This document shows, piece by piece, positions 22,633 to 33,441 of a stretch of 64,000 nucleotides of DNA. The notes below the pieces were generated by a model, which did not search any database, was not told the DNA's origin, and saw only the letters and a list, made by a program, of their open reading frames with translations. Source of the stretch: Mortierella alpina (Eukaryota; Mortierellomycota; Mortierellomycetes; Mortierellales; Mortierellaceae); contig JANATF010000008.1 in assembly GCA_029449245.1 (NCBI GenBank), positions 186,001-250,000 of the forward strand, in the 5' to 3' direction. Made by a program: the position numbers and the translations under genes. How positions within the stretch are numbered: the stretch's first letter is position 1; each line of letters opens with the position of its first letter.

Positions 22633-23631
22633 ATGTCATCCAACTCCAGAGCGATCCCTCTTCCAAGCAGACGTGCTGACCCTGGCACGCCCATTCCCTT
22701 GGACTATGGCACCACGCCTGGTGGTACCATCTACTCGAGCACTCCTGGAGGTAAGGCGCATAACATAACAACAACTCTCTATCTCTGCCCTCAGAACGAC
22801 TTCAAATGGCGCAATGCCGTATCGCTGGCCCTGCCAGAGCGTCATGGACCCCGATAGTGGCATGCTGGGATATTTTTTTTCTGGGGTCTATATTTTCCTG
22901 GTGCAGCGTGTGACTGAGACCCATCCAACCTCGAACTCTTCCCCTTTCACCTCACCTGGTCTCTTCCCATGAAGAGAGGGTCAGGTGCAAATACCAAATT
23001 AATCGATCGAATCAGGAGAAGCAGCAGCAAGGGCAGCACACTCCTCAAAGGTCATGCGGAGTGACGAGGGGAGAAAAAATGCTACTACCAGGAGCACCTG
23101 GCTGCAGGATGTCAAAGTCCTCTCGACCGTATCTCGGAACAGACTGCAATTCCCAGGCAGGCAGTTCTTGTGTCCTTATTAACTCATGATCATTCATGGT
23201 GGCACCATAGGAACTCGAATCATTTATGATCGCAACACCTTGCTGAGCCTGCGCAACTCCCCCCTGTCCCGCACTCCCCCTGCCAAGCTCGCCTTTGTTG
23301 CTGGAGTGACGGGCGCCAGCTTGCCCCACCAAGCCGGTAGCCACCATAACCGTTCGCATCTGAACGTCGAGACCCATGACTCGGGATCGGACTCGGACTC
23401 GGATTCGGACGACGAGAAGCGCAAGGCCGTTGCCAAGGCTCAAGAGGAGGAGGATGCCAAAGGTAAAAACAATGATGCAAGCATGTAGATACAGCGTCCA
23501 TCGCTGCAGCAGGTTTCGCTAACTACATATCCCTTATTTATTTGATCTTCCTATGTCACACCTATGAAGCCCACGCCGCCGCTTCCAAGGAGATCAAGGA
23601 CGGACAGTTGTTTGATATGGACATGGAGTAA
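22633..23631 (+). CDS. eIF4E-binding protein (4E-BP), metazoan-type architecture
   Basis: Translational repressor that would bind the cap protein eIF4E and be released on TOR phosphorylation. Three exons (22633-22750, 23211-23462, 23570-23631) give 143 residues. In order: RAIP (6-9); DYGTTPGGT with T28-P and SSTPGGT with T37-P; then the binding core IIYDRNTLL, matching Y-x4-L-phi (Y45, L50, L51); RNSP (S56) and SRTPP (T61); GVTG; an acidic Ser/Asp run; and the C-terminal FDMDM (138-142), a fit to the TOS consensus. These correspond to the RAIP, T37, T46, S65, T70 and FEMDI positions of human 4E-BP1. The exon 1-2 join produces [11 protein letters not shown] exactly as in animals. The mTORC1 link is inferred from motifs. 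Yeast Caf20 and Eap1 are not similar outside the short binding motif. Confidence 0.92.
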
Positions 23632-23953
23632 ACGAGGATTACGTTTTTTTAGATTGGGAAGCATTAAAAAGAAAACACCCTTCTACAAGACAACACGACT
23701 CATATCTTTTTTGTTACCGGATGATATTTTATATGCCAACATGGACGGATACAACAACCTCAAGGTGACAATATCAAACCATGACAGAAGACAGGAAAAA
23801 AATAATCAAGTGGCAGTGCTGGTTGTTAATAAAAATACAGGCTTTGTTGTGATGGGACATAAAAGGGCGTGGGCAAAGAAAAAGCTGAATATGCACTATG
23901 ATACACTATGAAATTAGAATAGGAAAGACGGTTGAGCAAACCATATAGAGAGC

Positions 23954-26764
23954 TTAAGAGTCAATGGTTGTTGCATCCTTGGCCATGTGCCGCGAATAGG
24001 ACCACTCATCCGTAGGCTGTGATGACCCTTGACCTTGTCTCTGGTCTTGACCTTCAATCTGAGTCGACGGACTGGACGATTCTTCCGGCGCCATGAGCTT
24101 ACGGATTTTGAAATCCCTGGTGGCAGCAGGGTTCGCTCTAGCAGTGTCAATCTCGCTGCTTTGAAAGGGAGCAGCGGAAGAGGCGGAGGCCGCAGCGGAC
24201 ATACTTAGGGAGCCTGAAAGATCGATCGAGGACAGCGACATGGTCGTCGACAAATCTTGAGTGAGCATAGGTACAGAGAGACTCGTCATTGTCGAGTGCG
24301 AGCCTGAAGCCAGACTCTCATCATCGTCATCAGAGTCAAGATCCGATCGTCGTCTTGGGGTTCCCTGCTTGGTGAGCTCAGATTCTTGTGCGCGACTCAT
24401 ACTGCTCGCCAAACCGGAGGCGCTAGACAATCGGTGCGGGGCAGTGGTTGTCATAAGGGGGGCCGACCGAACAATTGGCGTCGAGGGTCGTGCAACAGTA
24501 GCGAGGCGACTCGATGAACCTTGGCCACTATTGCGAAGGAGCTCCTGCTGTCGCTGGTAACGTGCGAAATGATCTCGAGCATGGAAGGAAAACTGGCGTT
24601 TAGCCTCTGCTTGGTTGCTCGGGGGGAAATATTGCTGAAACTGAGCATTGAGCTGTTGAGCCAACTCATTATGCTGGCCAGGATGCAGCGCAACCTGCTG
24701 TACAAAACGCTGAGCAAGTTGTTCAGGTGTAGGGGAGTCGGGCGAGATGCCGAGATGGGGGGTAAGTTCAGATCTGGGCGAGGGCATAATGGGCGCGGTA
24801 GACGGGTGGGGGTGGGTCATAGCTCGCTGTGGCGCCGCGATAAACGAACGCCTGACGGGTCCTTCATTAAGGGCAGGTCTGACCTGCGAGGGTTGAGGTT
24901 GCTGCTGTAACGGACTTGACACATAACGGACCTGCTGACGATGCTGCAGCTGCTGCGCTCTCATCTGCTGAAGTCGCAGATGATCCTGGGCAAGGGGATG
25001 CGAGGTTTGCGGCTGAGAGGAATGAGGCTGACGGTGCTGGTGTTGGTGTTGGTGCTGGTTGGGTGGGGCTGCGTCTTGCGATGGCCGGGCCGGTTGAAAC
25101 TGCTGCGGCAGTAACAACTGCTGGCGCTGAAGAACATTCTGTGGCTGATGCTGCTGCTGCTGTTGATGGTGATGGTGATGAAGGTGGTGATTCTGACGTG
25201 CCAAGTCTTGATATGACTGCGGGGGTAATGCAGGCGCAGGGCCTGGGGTTGCAGACACCGAAGGTGAGGCTTGCGACGGCACATGGGGTCGATGGCCACC
25301 TGAAGACGAAGATCCTGCTCCGGTATGATGTTGATGTTGATGCTGGAGTGTCTGGGGTCGCATGCTCAAGCTATGTCCAGTGGCTCCTCCGCCGTCACTT
25401 CCAATCATTCTTGCTCCCGCTGTGCCGGCACCTACGGAAGATATTCCGCCATTTTCCATCAAATTTGCATCTGCGTCAGGTTGGTCTTGAAGATCTGCTG
25501 GAGGCGGTGGTGGTGGGGGCGCAGGGGGTAGGTCGGTGCCGAAGGAGGAAGATACGCCCATAGTTTCGGCTTTCTTCTCGATGCACCACCAACGGTGACC
25601 TTCGTTCCATGCCTTGCTCTGGCACTGCTTGCTGCAATACTTTGCTTTGCGGCATCTGCGACACTTGGCAAACTCTCGCGGTTTTGTCTCCCACTTGCCG
25701 CATCCTGTGTAAGCGCATTGACGAATGCCCTTCCTCGTGTCGTCCTTGCGGCAGGCGTTTCTCATAATAACTCCTGCCCAGTACTGGATTTCCAACGGGT
25801 GCATAGTTCGGTGCGTGAACTTTTCTACGATTGCAAAGACATTGGATCCAGATGCTGTATGAAACGATGACCGCAACGACGGGTACTTTGAGAGGTAAGC
25901 AAGCAACTGAAGCGAGTGCAGAATGTCATCCTCCCGGTAAAAAAACTGCTGTTGCCGGGGCTCTCCAGCATCCATGGGTATTGATCGGTTATCATCCGAA
26001 GGTGGGTGGCCCTGTGATGGCTCCTGGGTGACCGGCATCGCAGAAAGCCCAGGGGTGTTCTCTGGCATGTTGTGATTGTAATGAGCAGCGTTCTGGACGG
26101 GAGCCTCCTCTCTCAGGGTAGCCGTAGATGGGGCTGTGGAGGGTACCAAGGGTCCAGTCAAGACAGAGGCTGTTGTGGAAGTGGACGTGAGGGCCGGGGC
26201 GGCGATGGATGTTGAAGACAGCGACGAGGACGAAGAGTTGCTTGAGGAGTCTGTTCCCTGCGGCTGCTGGCCGTGCTCGTCCATGGGCACTGTTTCCCCT
26301 TCCGTGATCATGGGCTGTGAATTCTGCTGGGCAGCCTCTGCTCTCCGCTGTTGTTTCTTTCTCTCATTTTCTTCGCTGACTGATTTGAGGACGGCAAAAA
26401 AGCTCTCGAGAACGTTGACAATGACGGGGACCATTCCTGCTTGGACGACCCTCTTGCGAATGTGCTCAGTGCCCCTGACACCGATATTGACCACGCACTG
26501 GAAGGCCAGGGTCCATTTGAGGCCGTTTTTCCTATCGTTGACCTTTGTGTTCTTTAGGATGGTGACGAGTCGCTCCAGTCCTCCGTCCCGGGTGACAAAC
26601 TCGCGGATGGTGGGGGTTGAGCCTGTCAGATAGGCGAGATTAGTGAGGGTGTTGATGATAGGGATGTAGTCAGTGCAGTCCAGTGCACGGCGGTCGTATA
26701 TGGAGCTTGTGATACAGATGGCAGCTCTGTTTTGGTGAGGAAAGGAGAAGTTTGGTTCCCTCAT
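23954..26764 (-). CDS. MUB1: MYND zinc-finger protein MUB1/SamB
   Basis: Single-exon 936-residue protein. The N-terminal 150 residues are armadillo-like helical (NLAYLTGSTPTIREFV and GLERLVTILKNTKVNDRKN). A MYND zinc finger lies at about 350-397, CAYTGCGKWE...FAKCRRCRKAKYCSKQCQ...HRWWC, with all Cys/His ligands visible. In budding yeast Mub1 partners the Ubr2 ubiquitin ligase in turnover of Rpn4; SamB/MUB1 affects hyphal morphogenesis in Aspergillus. The remainder (about 430-930) is very rich in Gln, His, Pro and Ser and is likely disordered. A T-to-A-rich 322-base spacer separates its end from that of the convergent 4E-BP gene. Confidence 0.9.
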   Translation of the reverse strand: MREPNFSFPHQNRAAICITSSIYDRRALDCTDYIPIINTLTNLAYLTGSTPTIREFVTRDGGLERLVTILKNTKVNDRKNGLKWTLAFQCVVNIGVRGTEHIRKRVVQAGMVPVIVNVLESFFAVLKSVSEENERKKQQRRAEAAQQNSQPMITEGETVPMDEHGQQPQGTDSSSNSSSSSLSSTSIAAPALTSTSTTASVLTGPLVPSTAPSTATLREEAPVQNAAHYNHNMPENTPGLSAMPVTQEPSQGHPPSDDNRSIPMDAGEPRQQQFFYREDDILHSLQLLAYLSKYPSLRSSFHTASGSNVFAIVEKFTHRTMHPLEIQYWAGVIMRNACRKDDTRKGIRQCAYTGCGKWETKPREFAKCRRCRKAKYCSKQCQSKAWNEGHRWWCIEKKAETMGVSSSFGTDLPPAPPPPPPPADLQDQPDADANLMENGGISSVGAGTAGARMIGSDGGGATGHSLSMRPQTLQHQHQHHTGAGSSSSGGHRPHVPSQASPSVSATPGPAPALPPQSYQDLARQNHHLHHHHHQQQQQHQPQNVLQRQQLLLPQQFQPARPSQDAAPPNQHQHQHQHRQPHSSQPQTSHPLAQDHLRLQQMRAQQLQHRQQVRYVSSPLQQQPQPSQVRPALNEGPVRRSFIAAPQRAMTHPHPSTAPIMPSPRSELTPHLGISPDSPTPEQLAQRFVQQVALHPGQHNELAQQLNAQFQQYFPPSNQAEAKRQFSFHARDHFARYQRQQELLRNSGQGSSSRLATVARPSTPIVRSAPLMTTTAPHRLSSASGLASSMSRAQESELTKQGTPRRRSDLDSDDDDESLASGSHSTMTSLSVPMLTQDLSTTMSLSSIDLSGSLSMSAAASASSAAPFQSSEIDTARANPAATRDFKIRKLMAPEESSSPSTQIEGQDQRQGQGSSQPTDEWSYSRHMAKDATTIDS

Positions 26765-28904
26765 AGTCTAGATGGGCGGAGTGAAGAGCGAAGCGCAGGA
26801 GATTAGAATGTGAGTTGCTGAGCAGTAAGGACAGCTCTGTACAGCATGCGCTGTTTGAGGCGAGACTGATGACCAACCCAGCCAAGAACGTACAGAGAGC
26901 GCAGGACGGGTGCTGGAGAGGAAGACGATGTGCAGGGCTCAAAAACGGATGCCAAGAGATAAATGGTTGAAGGTACAGAAAAGCGAGAGAAAGAGAGAGG
27001 GATTGGCGAGCGAGAGAGCGAGAGAGTGAGCAGGTGTGTGTGTGTTAAGCGAAGGCGAGTGAAGAGACAGAGAGTAAAGAGAGAGAAAGAGGAAGAAAGC
27101 GAGCGTGGAGGGCGAGGGGGGTGCGGACAAGTGCCAGGAGGCGGACACAGCTACAGTGAGGGAGCTGTAGCTCTAAAACACAGTGTATGCAAAAGAGCGT
27201 GGATGCAGCGAAGGACGGCAATGTCGGTGTGTGGGTCGGGAGGCGATCTCTTTATAGAGAGAATGCAAAAGACCAAAGGAGAGCGTGTGGAGCGAAGTGC
27301 GTGCGTGGGGGTGATGGGTGTGAATGGGATTGCACAGAGTGAAAAGGAGGGAAGAGAAGAGGCAAAGGGAGAAAAGGAGGAAAGAGGAGCGAACGAGAGA
27401 AAAGAAAAGTGAGAGAGTGTGTGAGAGAAGGCTGTGAATGAATAACAAAACTATGCCGGAACCCAATTCAATTGGCATGACGTGTGCACAGCCCATTCAA
27501 TTGGACATCACAGTGGGTGATGTCAAGAGGACATGCTGCGAGCACATATCAAAAAATATATATATCTTTTTTTTTTTTCCTGGACTGCAGGTTCGCGTTT
27601 TGCCATAGGACAAAGACAGGCTAGGGAGAACAGGAGACTGGCATGGGAGGGGGCAGATAGGTGTAGCAAAGACAAAGCGAGAGAAAGTGAGAGCGCGAGA
27701 GAAAGAGAGGAAACAGGGGAAACCCTTCCATGGACCTTGGGTCCCACATCACAGTCTCACTCTCCAACAGACCATGCTCCATGCTCCAAAAAATGTGCGA
27801 GGCTGTATGCCACAGCTGGGCAGGCACCCTGACCCCACCCCTAGCCACCCGCCGGCACCTCCTCCTGCATGCAGATACAATCACGCGAAATAGACAACTA
27901 GAAGGGCTTTTCTTCTTGCCTATGAAGCCAGGCAGGACTGACGAGGGAAAATATAGAAAAAAAAAAGTACGAGAGCAGGTGCACTAGGCGCGCATGCAAT
28001 AATAACCTGGGAACAAAGTAGCATGGTTCTACAGTAATGAGACACAAACTGCATATACGTGTAGGGATGTATCCACAAGAGTCCTGCATCCTCGCTATTC
28101 ACACCCAAGTGAAGAGGCACTTTTGTCTAGTGAGCGCAATCAATGTCCCAAGCTCGGGTGTACAGGATAGTCCCCTCTCGCACCACATTTTCTCATTGGG
28201 TTCAGCAAGGGCCGACAAAGGGGGTGGGCATGCACTGCCCATTCAACTACGGTTTGGCATCCAAACACAACAAACGCTATTCTCCATAGAATAGTGTTTC
28301 TGACAAGGAACCATTTGGCGTTTTATCCAAATAGGCCGCTCGCGCCGCGCGGCGAGATAATGAAAGGCTTTGTGGAAGCGAAATAGAACAAACGGGCGCG
28401 AGATCGCAGGACGGGTGGGTTGCATTTACCTCTTGAATTGATCAGTCGAGTTTTCAAAAGTAGTCGATGTTGAAAAGTCTCGTGGATCGAGCCTTGAGAA
28501 GGACCGAGGAATGGGTAACTGCTGGCGTCTGTGTAGACTGTGGTGCGCACAAGAGTGAGGTGCGTGAGGCTGCAGTGGAGGCAAGGGCAACGGAGGGGGG
28601 ATGAAGGGCGAAGAGGGGCGAAGAATGGGCGTAGTGTGGAAGTGGTGAATGAATGCGCACAATCCAGTCGGGAATGGCAGAGCGTAATCAAAGGCAGCAG
28701 ACGGTGGACGGTCCAAAGAAAAGGAAAAGAGAGCAAACCCTGAGCCACCACAATGCAGCAGATAAAGCACCAATGGGGGTGGCGAGGAAGGGACTTCTGC
28801 TGCACTACAGCTGTCTTCGGTCGACCCATGCATGCTGTCAAAGGCCCATGCTCAACTCATCATCGTGCCTTTCTCGGCCTTGTATTCTCTCAACCTTAAA
28901 GTGG
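26765..28904. other. Gene-poor stretch upstream of MUB1
   Basis: The first 700 bases (about 26950-27420) are strongly G/A-rich on the plus strand, which is C/T-rich on the MUB1 sense strand and fits a long promoter/5' leader. Open frames here are low-complexity Ser/Leu or Arg/Glu products of that bias and I do not call them. A CAATTG-containing near-repeat (CCCATTCAATTGG and relatives) occurs at 27466-27506 and again as CCCATTCAAC near 28238. No RNA gene is seen. Confidence 0.4.
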
Positions 28905-28912
28905 TATAAATA
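28905..28912 (+). promoter_or_regulatory. Orphan TATA box
   Basis: TATAAATA on the plus strand is followed by a C/T/A-rich leader-like stretch and an ATG near 28986 that opens only a short frame. It may drive an unrecognised transcript reaching the open region at 29.6-29.8 kb, or the distant arrestin gene through a long 5' leader. Confidence 0.3.
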
Positions 28913-29479
28913 ACACGGACGGACGTCGGTCTCCAGCAAAGCACGAGCTCCTTCCCAGCCCTCCAGCCTCTCGGTTCCCGGCACAATGCATCTGCATCGC
29001 CGTGCCTGCATTTCACCCTGATGGTTGAGACCGCCCCGCCAGCCTCATCGACTTCTTCGCGTAGACATCTCGAGGGTGTGCTCTCAACCTAGTCTTTTAC
29101 CAGCACACGCCGCCTCGTCCTTCCCAAGGCTGACTGTGTTTATTTATTTTTTTAGCGTGTCCTGGCAGCGGACGCAGAATGAGAGAGAGAGCATGTGGCA
29201 ATGCAAATCCAATGGCTCTGTCCTCTTTTGCGGATCGACCCTTAAATAACCTCGACTCAACGGCGCTTGAACAAGTACTTCAAGTCTCGTGGTGACAATA
29301 GCACGGCGGCGGCTTCCATCTCAAAGTAGGAGAGAGCGTGAGAGCAACAGAACGATCACCACCCTCATCGCTAAAGGCCTCTGCACCGCCTCATAAGACC
29401 CCTCCGATAAGGTGAGGCTGGCGCTGCCTCCGTGTCAGTATCAGTAGAGTCAGGTTATCGGTAACACCTTGTAAGGCCT

Positions 29480-30089
29480 TTACCGCTCTCTCCCTCGCCC
29501 TCGTCCCCCCTGCAATCCTTGCCCTTCTTTTGCCCTTGAGCCCTGAAGAAGAACAGCACAGGAGTACATTGAAGGTATATGAACTTGCGTTTGCTTGTAA
29601 AACATGAGAGAAGCTTGCAGGACCTCAGAGCGTAGGAGGACTTTGTGCACATGCGGGAGATCATGCGAGCCGGATATGACATTGAGATTGACAGAAACGC
29701 CGGGCTTGAAGTGAAGCGAGAGGCTTTGCCGTGCTCTCAGCCCCAGCTGTTAGCACAAATCGGCAGCAACATTGATGCCATTGAGGACCTTCCACACACA
29801 AGCCTCTTCCTGTGCTACTCACGCCAATAGCTTTGGTGGCAAATAGGGGTAAAGAGCTTTGGCTGCCAAAAACAATTAGAGAAGGGCCTTCACGCTGGAG
29901 CCCGATGCTGATCTCGCTAGAGTTGTCAATTTCCAGGAGAGATGTGCACTGCCCACTGAAGCGGTGCTCCCAAAAACTGCAACCAGTCATCCGGCCTTCT
30001 GCTAGCGCGATGAAAGAATGTGGTCTCTGCCCCGTTGCCAAAAAGTTAACCTTCAAAGAGGCGAACCATAACCCGCGCCCTCTATCCAA
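29480..30089. other. Spliceable open region, strand unresolved
   Basis: Both strands are open in codon-aligned frames. Plus strand: after the acceptor at 29634-29635, 65 codons run to a TAG at 29828, including HMREIMRAGYDIEIDR; first-position purine content favours this frame. Minus strand: 29823-29990 (or further right) ends at a GTGAGT donor, and after a 76-base intron a 267-base exon runs from 29746 to a TAA at 29480, with LHFKPGVSVNLNVISG. No family is recognised on either strand. I report the region rather than a gene. Confidence 0.35.
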
Positions 30090-30099
30090 GCATAGGATG

Positions 30100-31458
30100 C
30101 TTTAAAAGTCGACGGTTTTCTAGTACGCCTGCATGCCTCCCATCTGAAGATCTCATGCCAAGATATGCCCTTGTTTACACTGTTGGCCCAGAAAAAAACA
30201 GCACTCCTATACTCCTCCTATATGTGCTCTCCTGGATCTAGGGTCGAGATCGTTTGATCTCGGCAGTGCACAACCTGTACCTGCGACTCCAACGCTGAGG
30301 ACATGGAGCGGTCACAAGTGGTCTTGGCACTGCGCGCTGTGGTGGGACAAGGGTCCCAGCAGCTCAAGTCATCGAACCGTCAGAAATTACAGCATATAGA
30401 ATCCTCAGCCCGTCATATTGACGGTAGTCACAGCTCGCGCATTAGCATGGGGGTAAATGTGAGTAGTAGAATGGCAATGAGGAGTAATTAACCTTTCTAT
30501 ACCGGGCTTGCCAAGCTTGTGGAGTTTGAGGTAAGTGCCGCCACACATGCACACATGCCGCATTTTTTCTTAATTCTATCTTTGACTCGCCCGCAGTAGA
30601 AAACCTGCTGCGGAAGAGCCTCTCTCTCAATGCCCTCGGCTGATGATTCAGCAGAGTGGTGTCCCTCCACACGACTCTTTACCCCTGATATGGGCCAAAA
30701 ATAAAATATCGGTGGATCAATTCAGCTCCATCGGCTCCATGCCGGTACAGCAGTGATATGGCTGCTGAGCCTGCGGCACTGGCAACCCTGCTTTTGCGCG
30801 AGACACGCTTCTGTTGGGTTGTTCCATGCAGGCTTGCTGCCATATAGGGTAGACAACACGCAACTTTAGGTTTCCTCAAAAAAGAATTCTCCGTCCCGGT
30901 CCAATTCGCAGCACGCAGCAAGAAAAGCAAATACGCAAATACGCAGCAAATAGTCGCTGACTGGGGCACGCAAGGCTGGCCACGCATAGGCCACGACTCT
31001 GGCCAGCATTATTAGGCGCTGTCATTGTCACGCTCTGATCTCGCAGTCTCACCCCGCCAGACACCCCGTCAACAAAAGACTGTCAACTCAGCTCGTCTCT
31101 CTCCCTACAAACAGACTCCACACCCTTTCTTCTTGCCTCTCTTTCCTTCCACATTCTTTTCATCCATACCCTTCATCCATACCCTTCATTCATACCTTCA
31201 TTCATACCTTCATTCATACCTTCATCCAGACCTCCAGCAAACACTGTGCCTCTGTATCCCTTGCATACCCCCACCACTCACAATCATCCCAGCGCATTTT
31301 CTCTTCTGTCTGTCGCCTCCTCTCTCCTCTCGAGCATCTTCATTCATTATCTTCCTGCACGCGCCACCATCTCTTGCTACTGACATACAGCAGTGTAGCT
31401 TAGAGACAAACTCTTCCATCTTACAACCTCACCACCCCACATCTCGTACCACCACACA
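30100..31458. other. Intergenic and leader of arrestin gene
   Basis: Holds a short perfect hairpin (CGAGATC-GTTT-GATCTCG near 30245) and, from about 31040, a long C/T-rich leader with a small tandem repeat. I see no supported gene. Confidence 0.4.
31160..31229 (+). repeat. Tandem CATACCTTCATT-type minisatellite
   Basis: About five copies of a 12-14 base unit (variants of CATACCCTTCATC and CATACCTTCATT) lie in the C/T-rich leader 230-300 bases before the arrestin start codon. Confidence 0.8.
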
Positions 31459-33441
31459 ATGGGACTCTCTTCTGCAGAAAGCTGGCTCTCTATCCATTTG
31501 GATGATCCCTTCATTGTCCTTCCAGAACCATTGTCATCACCAGCGTCATTAGATCTCACATCCGAGTCCGATACCGATGGGCGCCGTGGCCACCTGAAGG
31601 GCTCTGTCATCATTCGCCTGTCCAAACCAACCAAAGCTCGCTCGCTCTCCTTGACCTTCACTGGGTACGCGAGGACGTCCTATCTCTTTGACTCTGGCAA
31701 AATATCTGGATCCAAATCAAGTATTGCTTTTGGTGCGTATTCGCCCTCTCTACCTTTCCATCTCTCTCCCACTTTATTTGTTCCTAAAATCGCAGTATAC
31801 CTTCGTACTGAGTGTGCGCCATTGATGGATGCTCATGAGCAACCTTTTCCTGGATAAATTATGTGGTTACCCTGACCTGCTACAAAAGAGCTACGCCTTT
31901 CAAAACCCCGCTCCACGAGTTGATGTCATCGCGATCCACTTTCAATCGCCTGTGCGCTGTTCCTCACCCTAAATCTTGTACTACTGTTGGAAGAAAAGTC
32001 CAAATATCCAGGCACAGACAGACGCCAAGACTCGCATTATTATATTAGGATAGAGAGGCGCGCGTGTTTCCATATATGTCACCCTCCTCTGCTTCTTGGC
32101 AGTTCTGTTACATTTTGGGAGCTGTATCTCACGCGATTGTTGGAGCTCACCAAGGCCTGGCACACCTATCCATCGTATTTACCATCTCCCCTTAACCTCC
32201 ATCCTCTCATAGACAAATTCAACTACGGTTGCACCCTCGTAGAGCACACAGAGGTTCTGTTTGTCTGCGAGTCAAAAGCCCCACGTACGCTGTCGACCGG
32301 CACACACCGATTCCCGTTCTCAATTGCCTTGAGCGATTCTCTTCCTGCCGTGATCTCGACAAGGTCCATCAGCATCAATTACCAGCTCAACGCCGCGCTT
32401 CAACTGGTTTCCTTGCTGCCCTTTTCCTCCCCACACCATGCCATGCGTCCTGTGATCTTGCTGCAGCGTGATGAACTCCCTTCCGACAATCTTTTCAATA
32501 CTGGTCTACTACGCATCGCGTCCAAGAAATCGGCTCGGTTATTTAGTCAAGTCAGCATTCCTTGCTCAGTTCTACCCCAAGCGGGCACTGTTCCCTTGAT
32601 GCTGAACCTTGTCCTGAAAGGAAACGCGACGACCGTGACCAAGATCACCACTGAGCTTTTGGAGCTTGTGTATGTGTTGGACAAACGACCCTCCGACGAT
32701 GGCCTGGAAGGGGAAGAGTCGACTACAGAGGTTCTAGTCGACGAAAGACTTGTGACCCGCCAGAACTGCCCAATCTCAGACTGGCCAGCCTCCATGTCAG
32801 ATGAGCCCGTTATGATCCCAAAGCGCCTATTGTTCAAGATCCCACAGCTGCCTCTTTTGAGCTGGTCACAATCGGAAGAGACTGTCTCGGCGGCAACGTT
32901 ACCACGCTCAAGCCTTGATAAGGGCCAGTGCCACGCGAGCGGGTTGTATCCTTCGGCGAATGTGAGGATTGCGCACACTCTGCGGGTGGCGATACATGTG
33001 CGAGGCCTGAGCAACGACGAGGAATCTAAGATCGAGTATGACCAGGGGGAGTGCGACCACAACGTTTGGATCGTGGGCAATCAAGAGTACAAGGAAGACG
33101 ATACCTATCCCCCAAGTTACTACCGATCGTTCTCCAGCACGCTTGTTCATGGTGACAAGATCCATGAGATTGACCGACAAGCCATTGAAGCCCTTCAAGA
33201 CGACTGGGCGCTCATGCTTCCACCGTGCTATGAGGAGACGCGTTCTTTGTTGCCGTCGTCCTCCATTTCCTCCTCACCCACTCTGACAGCTTGGCCAGGA
33301 CGTAGTCATGCCAGTCTTGACCAGCTTAGTCTGAGAGAAAGCCTTTCAGGGAGCACAGATAGTCACGACACATATGCAGATGACCTGGCTGCATATACCG
33401 CACGGTATTCGTATGCCAATCCTCCGGTGTTAACAGTGTGA
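31459..33441 (+). CDS. Arrestin-domain protein (ART-like)
   Basis: Alpha-arrestin-like adaptor; in fungi such proteins recruit HECT ubiquitin ligases to plasma-membrane transporters. Exon 1 is 31459-31732 (ends GCTTTTG before GTGCGT). The second coding block is best started at 31994, giving SSIAF joined to EKSKYPGTD, and runs open to the TGA. The first strands are KGSVIIRLSKPTKARSLSLTFTG. The N-domain continues with VEHTEVLFV, then STGTHRFPFSIALSDSLPA and SISINYQLNAAL. The C-domain has ASKKSARLFSQVSIPCSVLPQAGTVPL and an IAHTLRVAIHVRG strand, followed by a polar tail with PPSYYRSF and PPCYEE motifs that could bind WW domains. Residues coded by about 32020-32214 are atypical and may be a further intron, for example GTCACC at 32078 to the AG at 32213. 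Confidence 0.75.

Noticed and set aside
26939-27496. Several Ser/Leu-rich minus-strand frames
   Set aside because: Composition-driven frames in the purine-rich MUB1 upstream region; no conserved motif.
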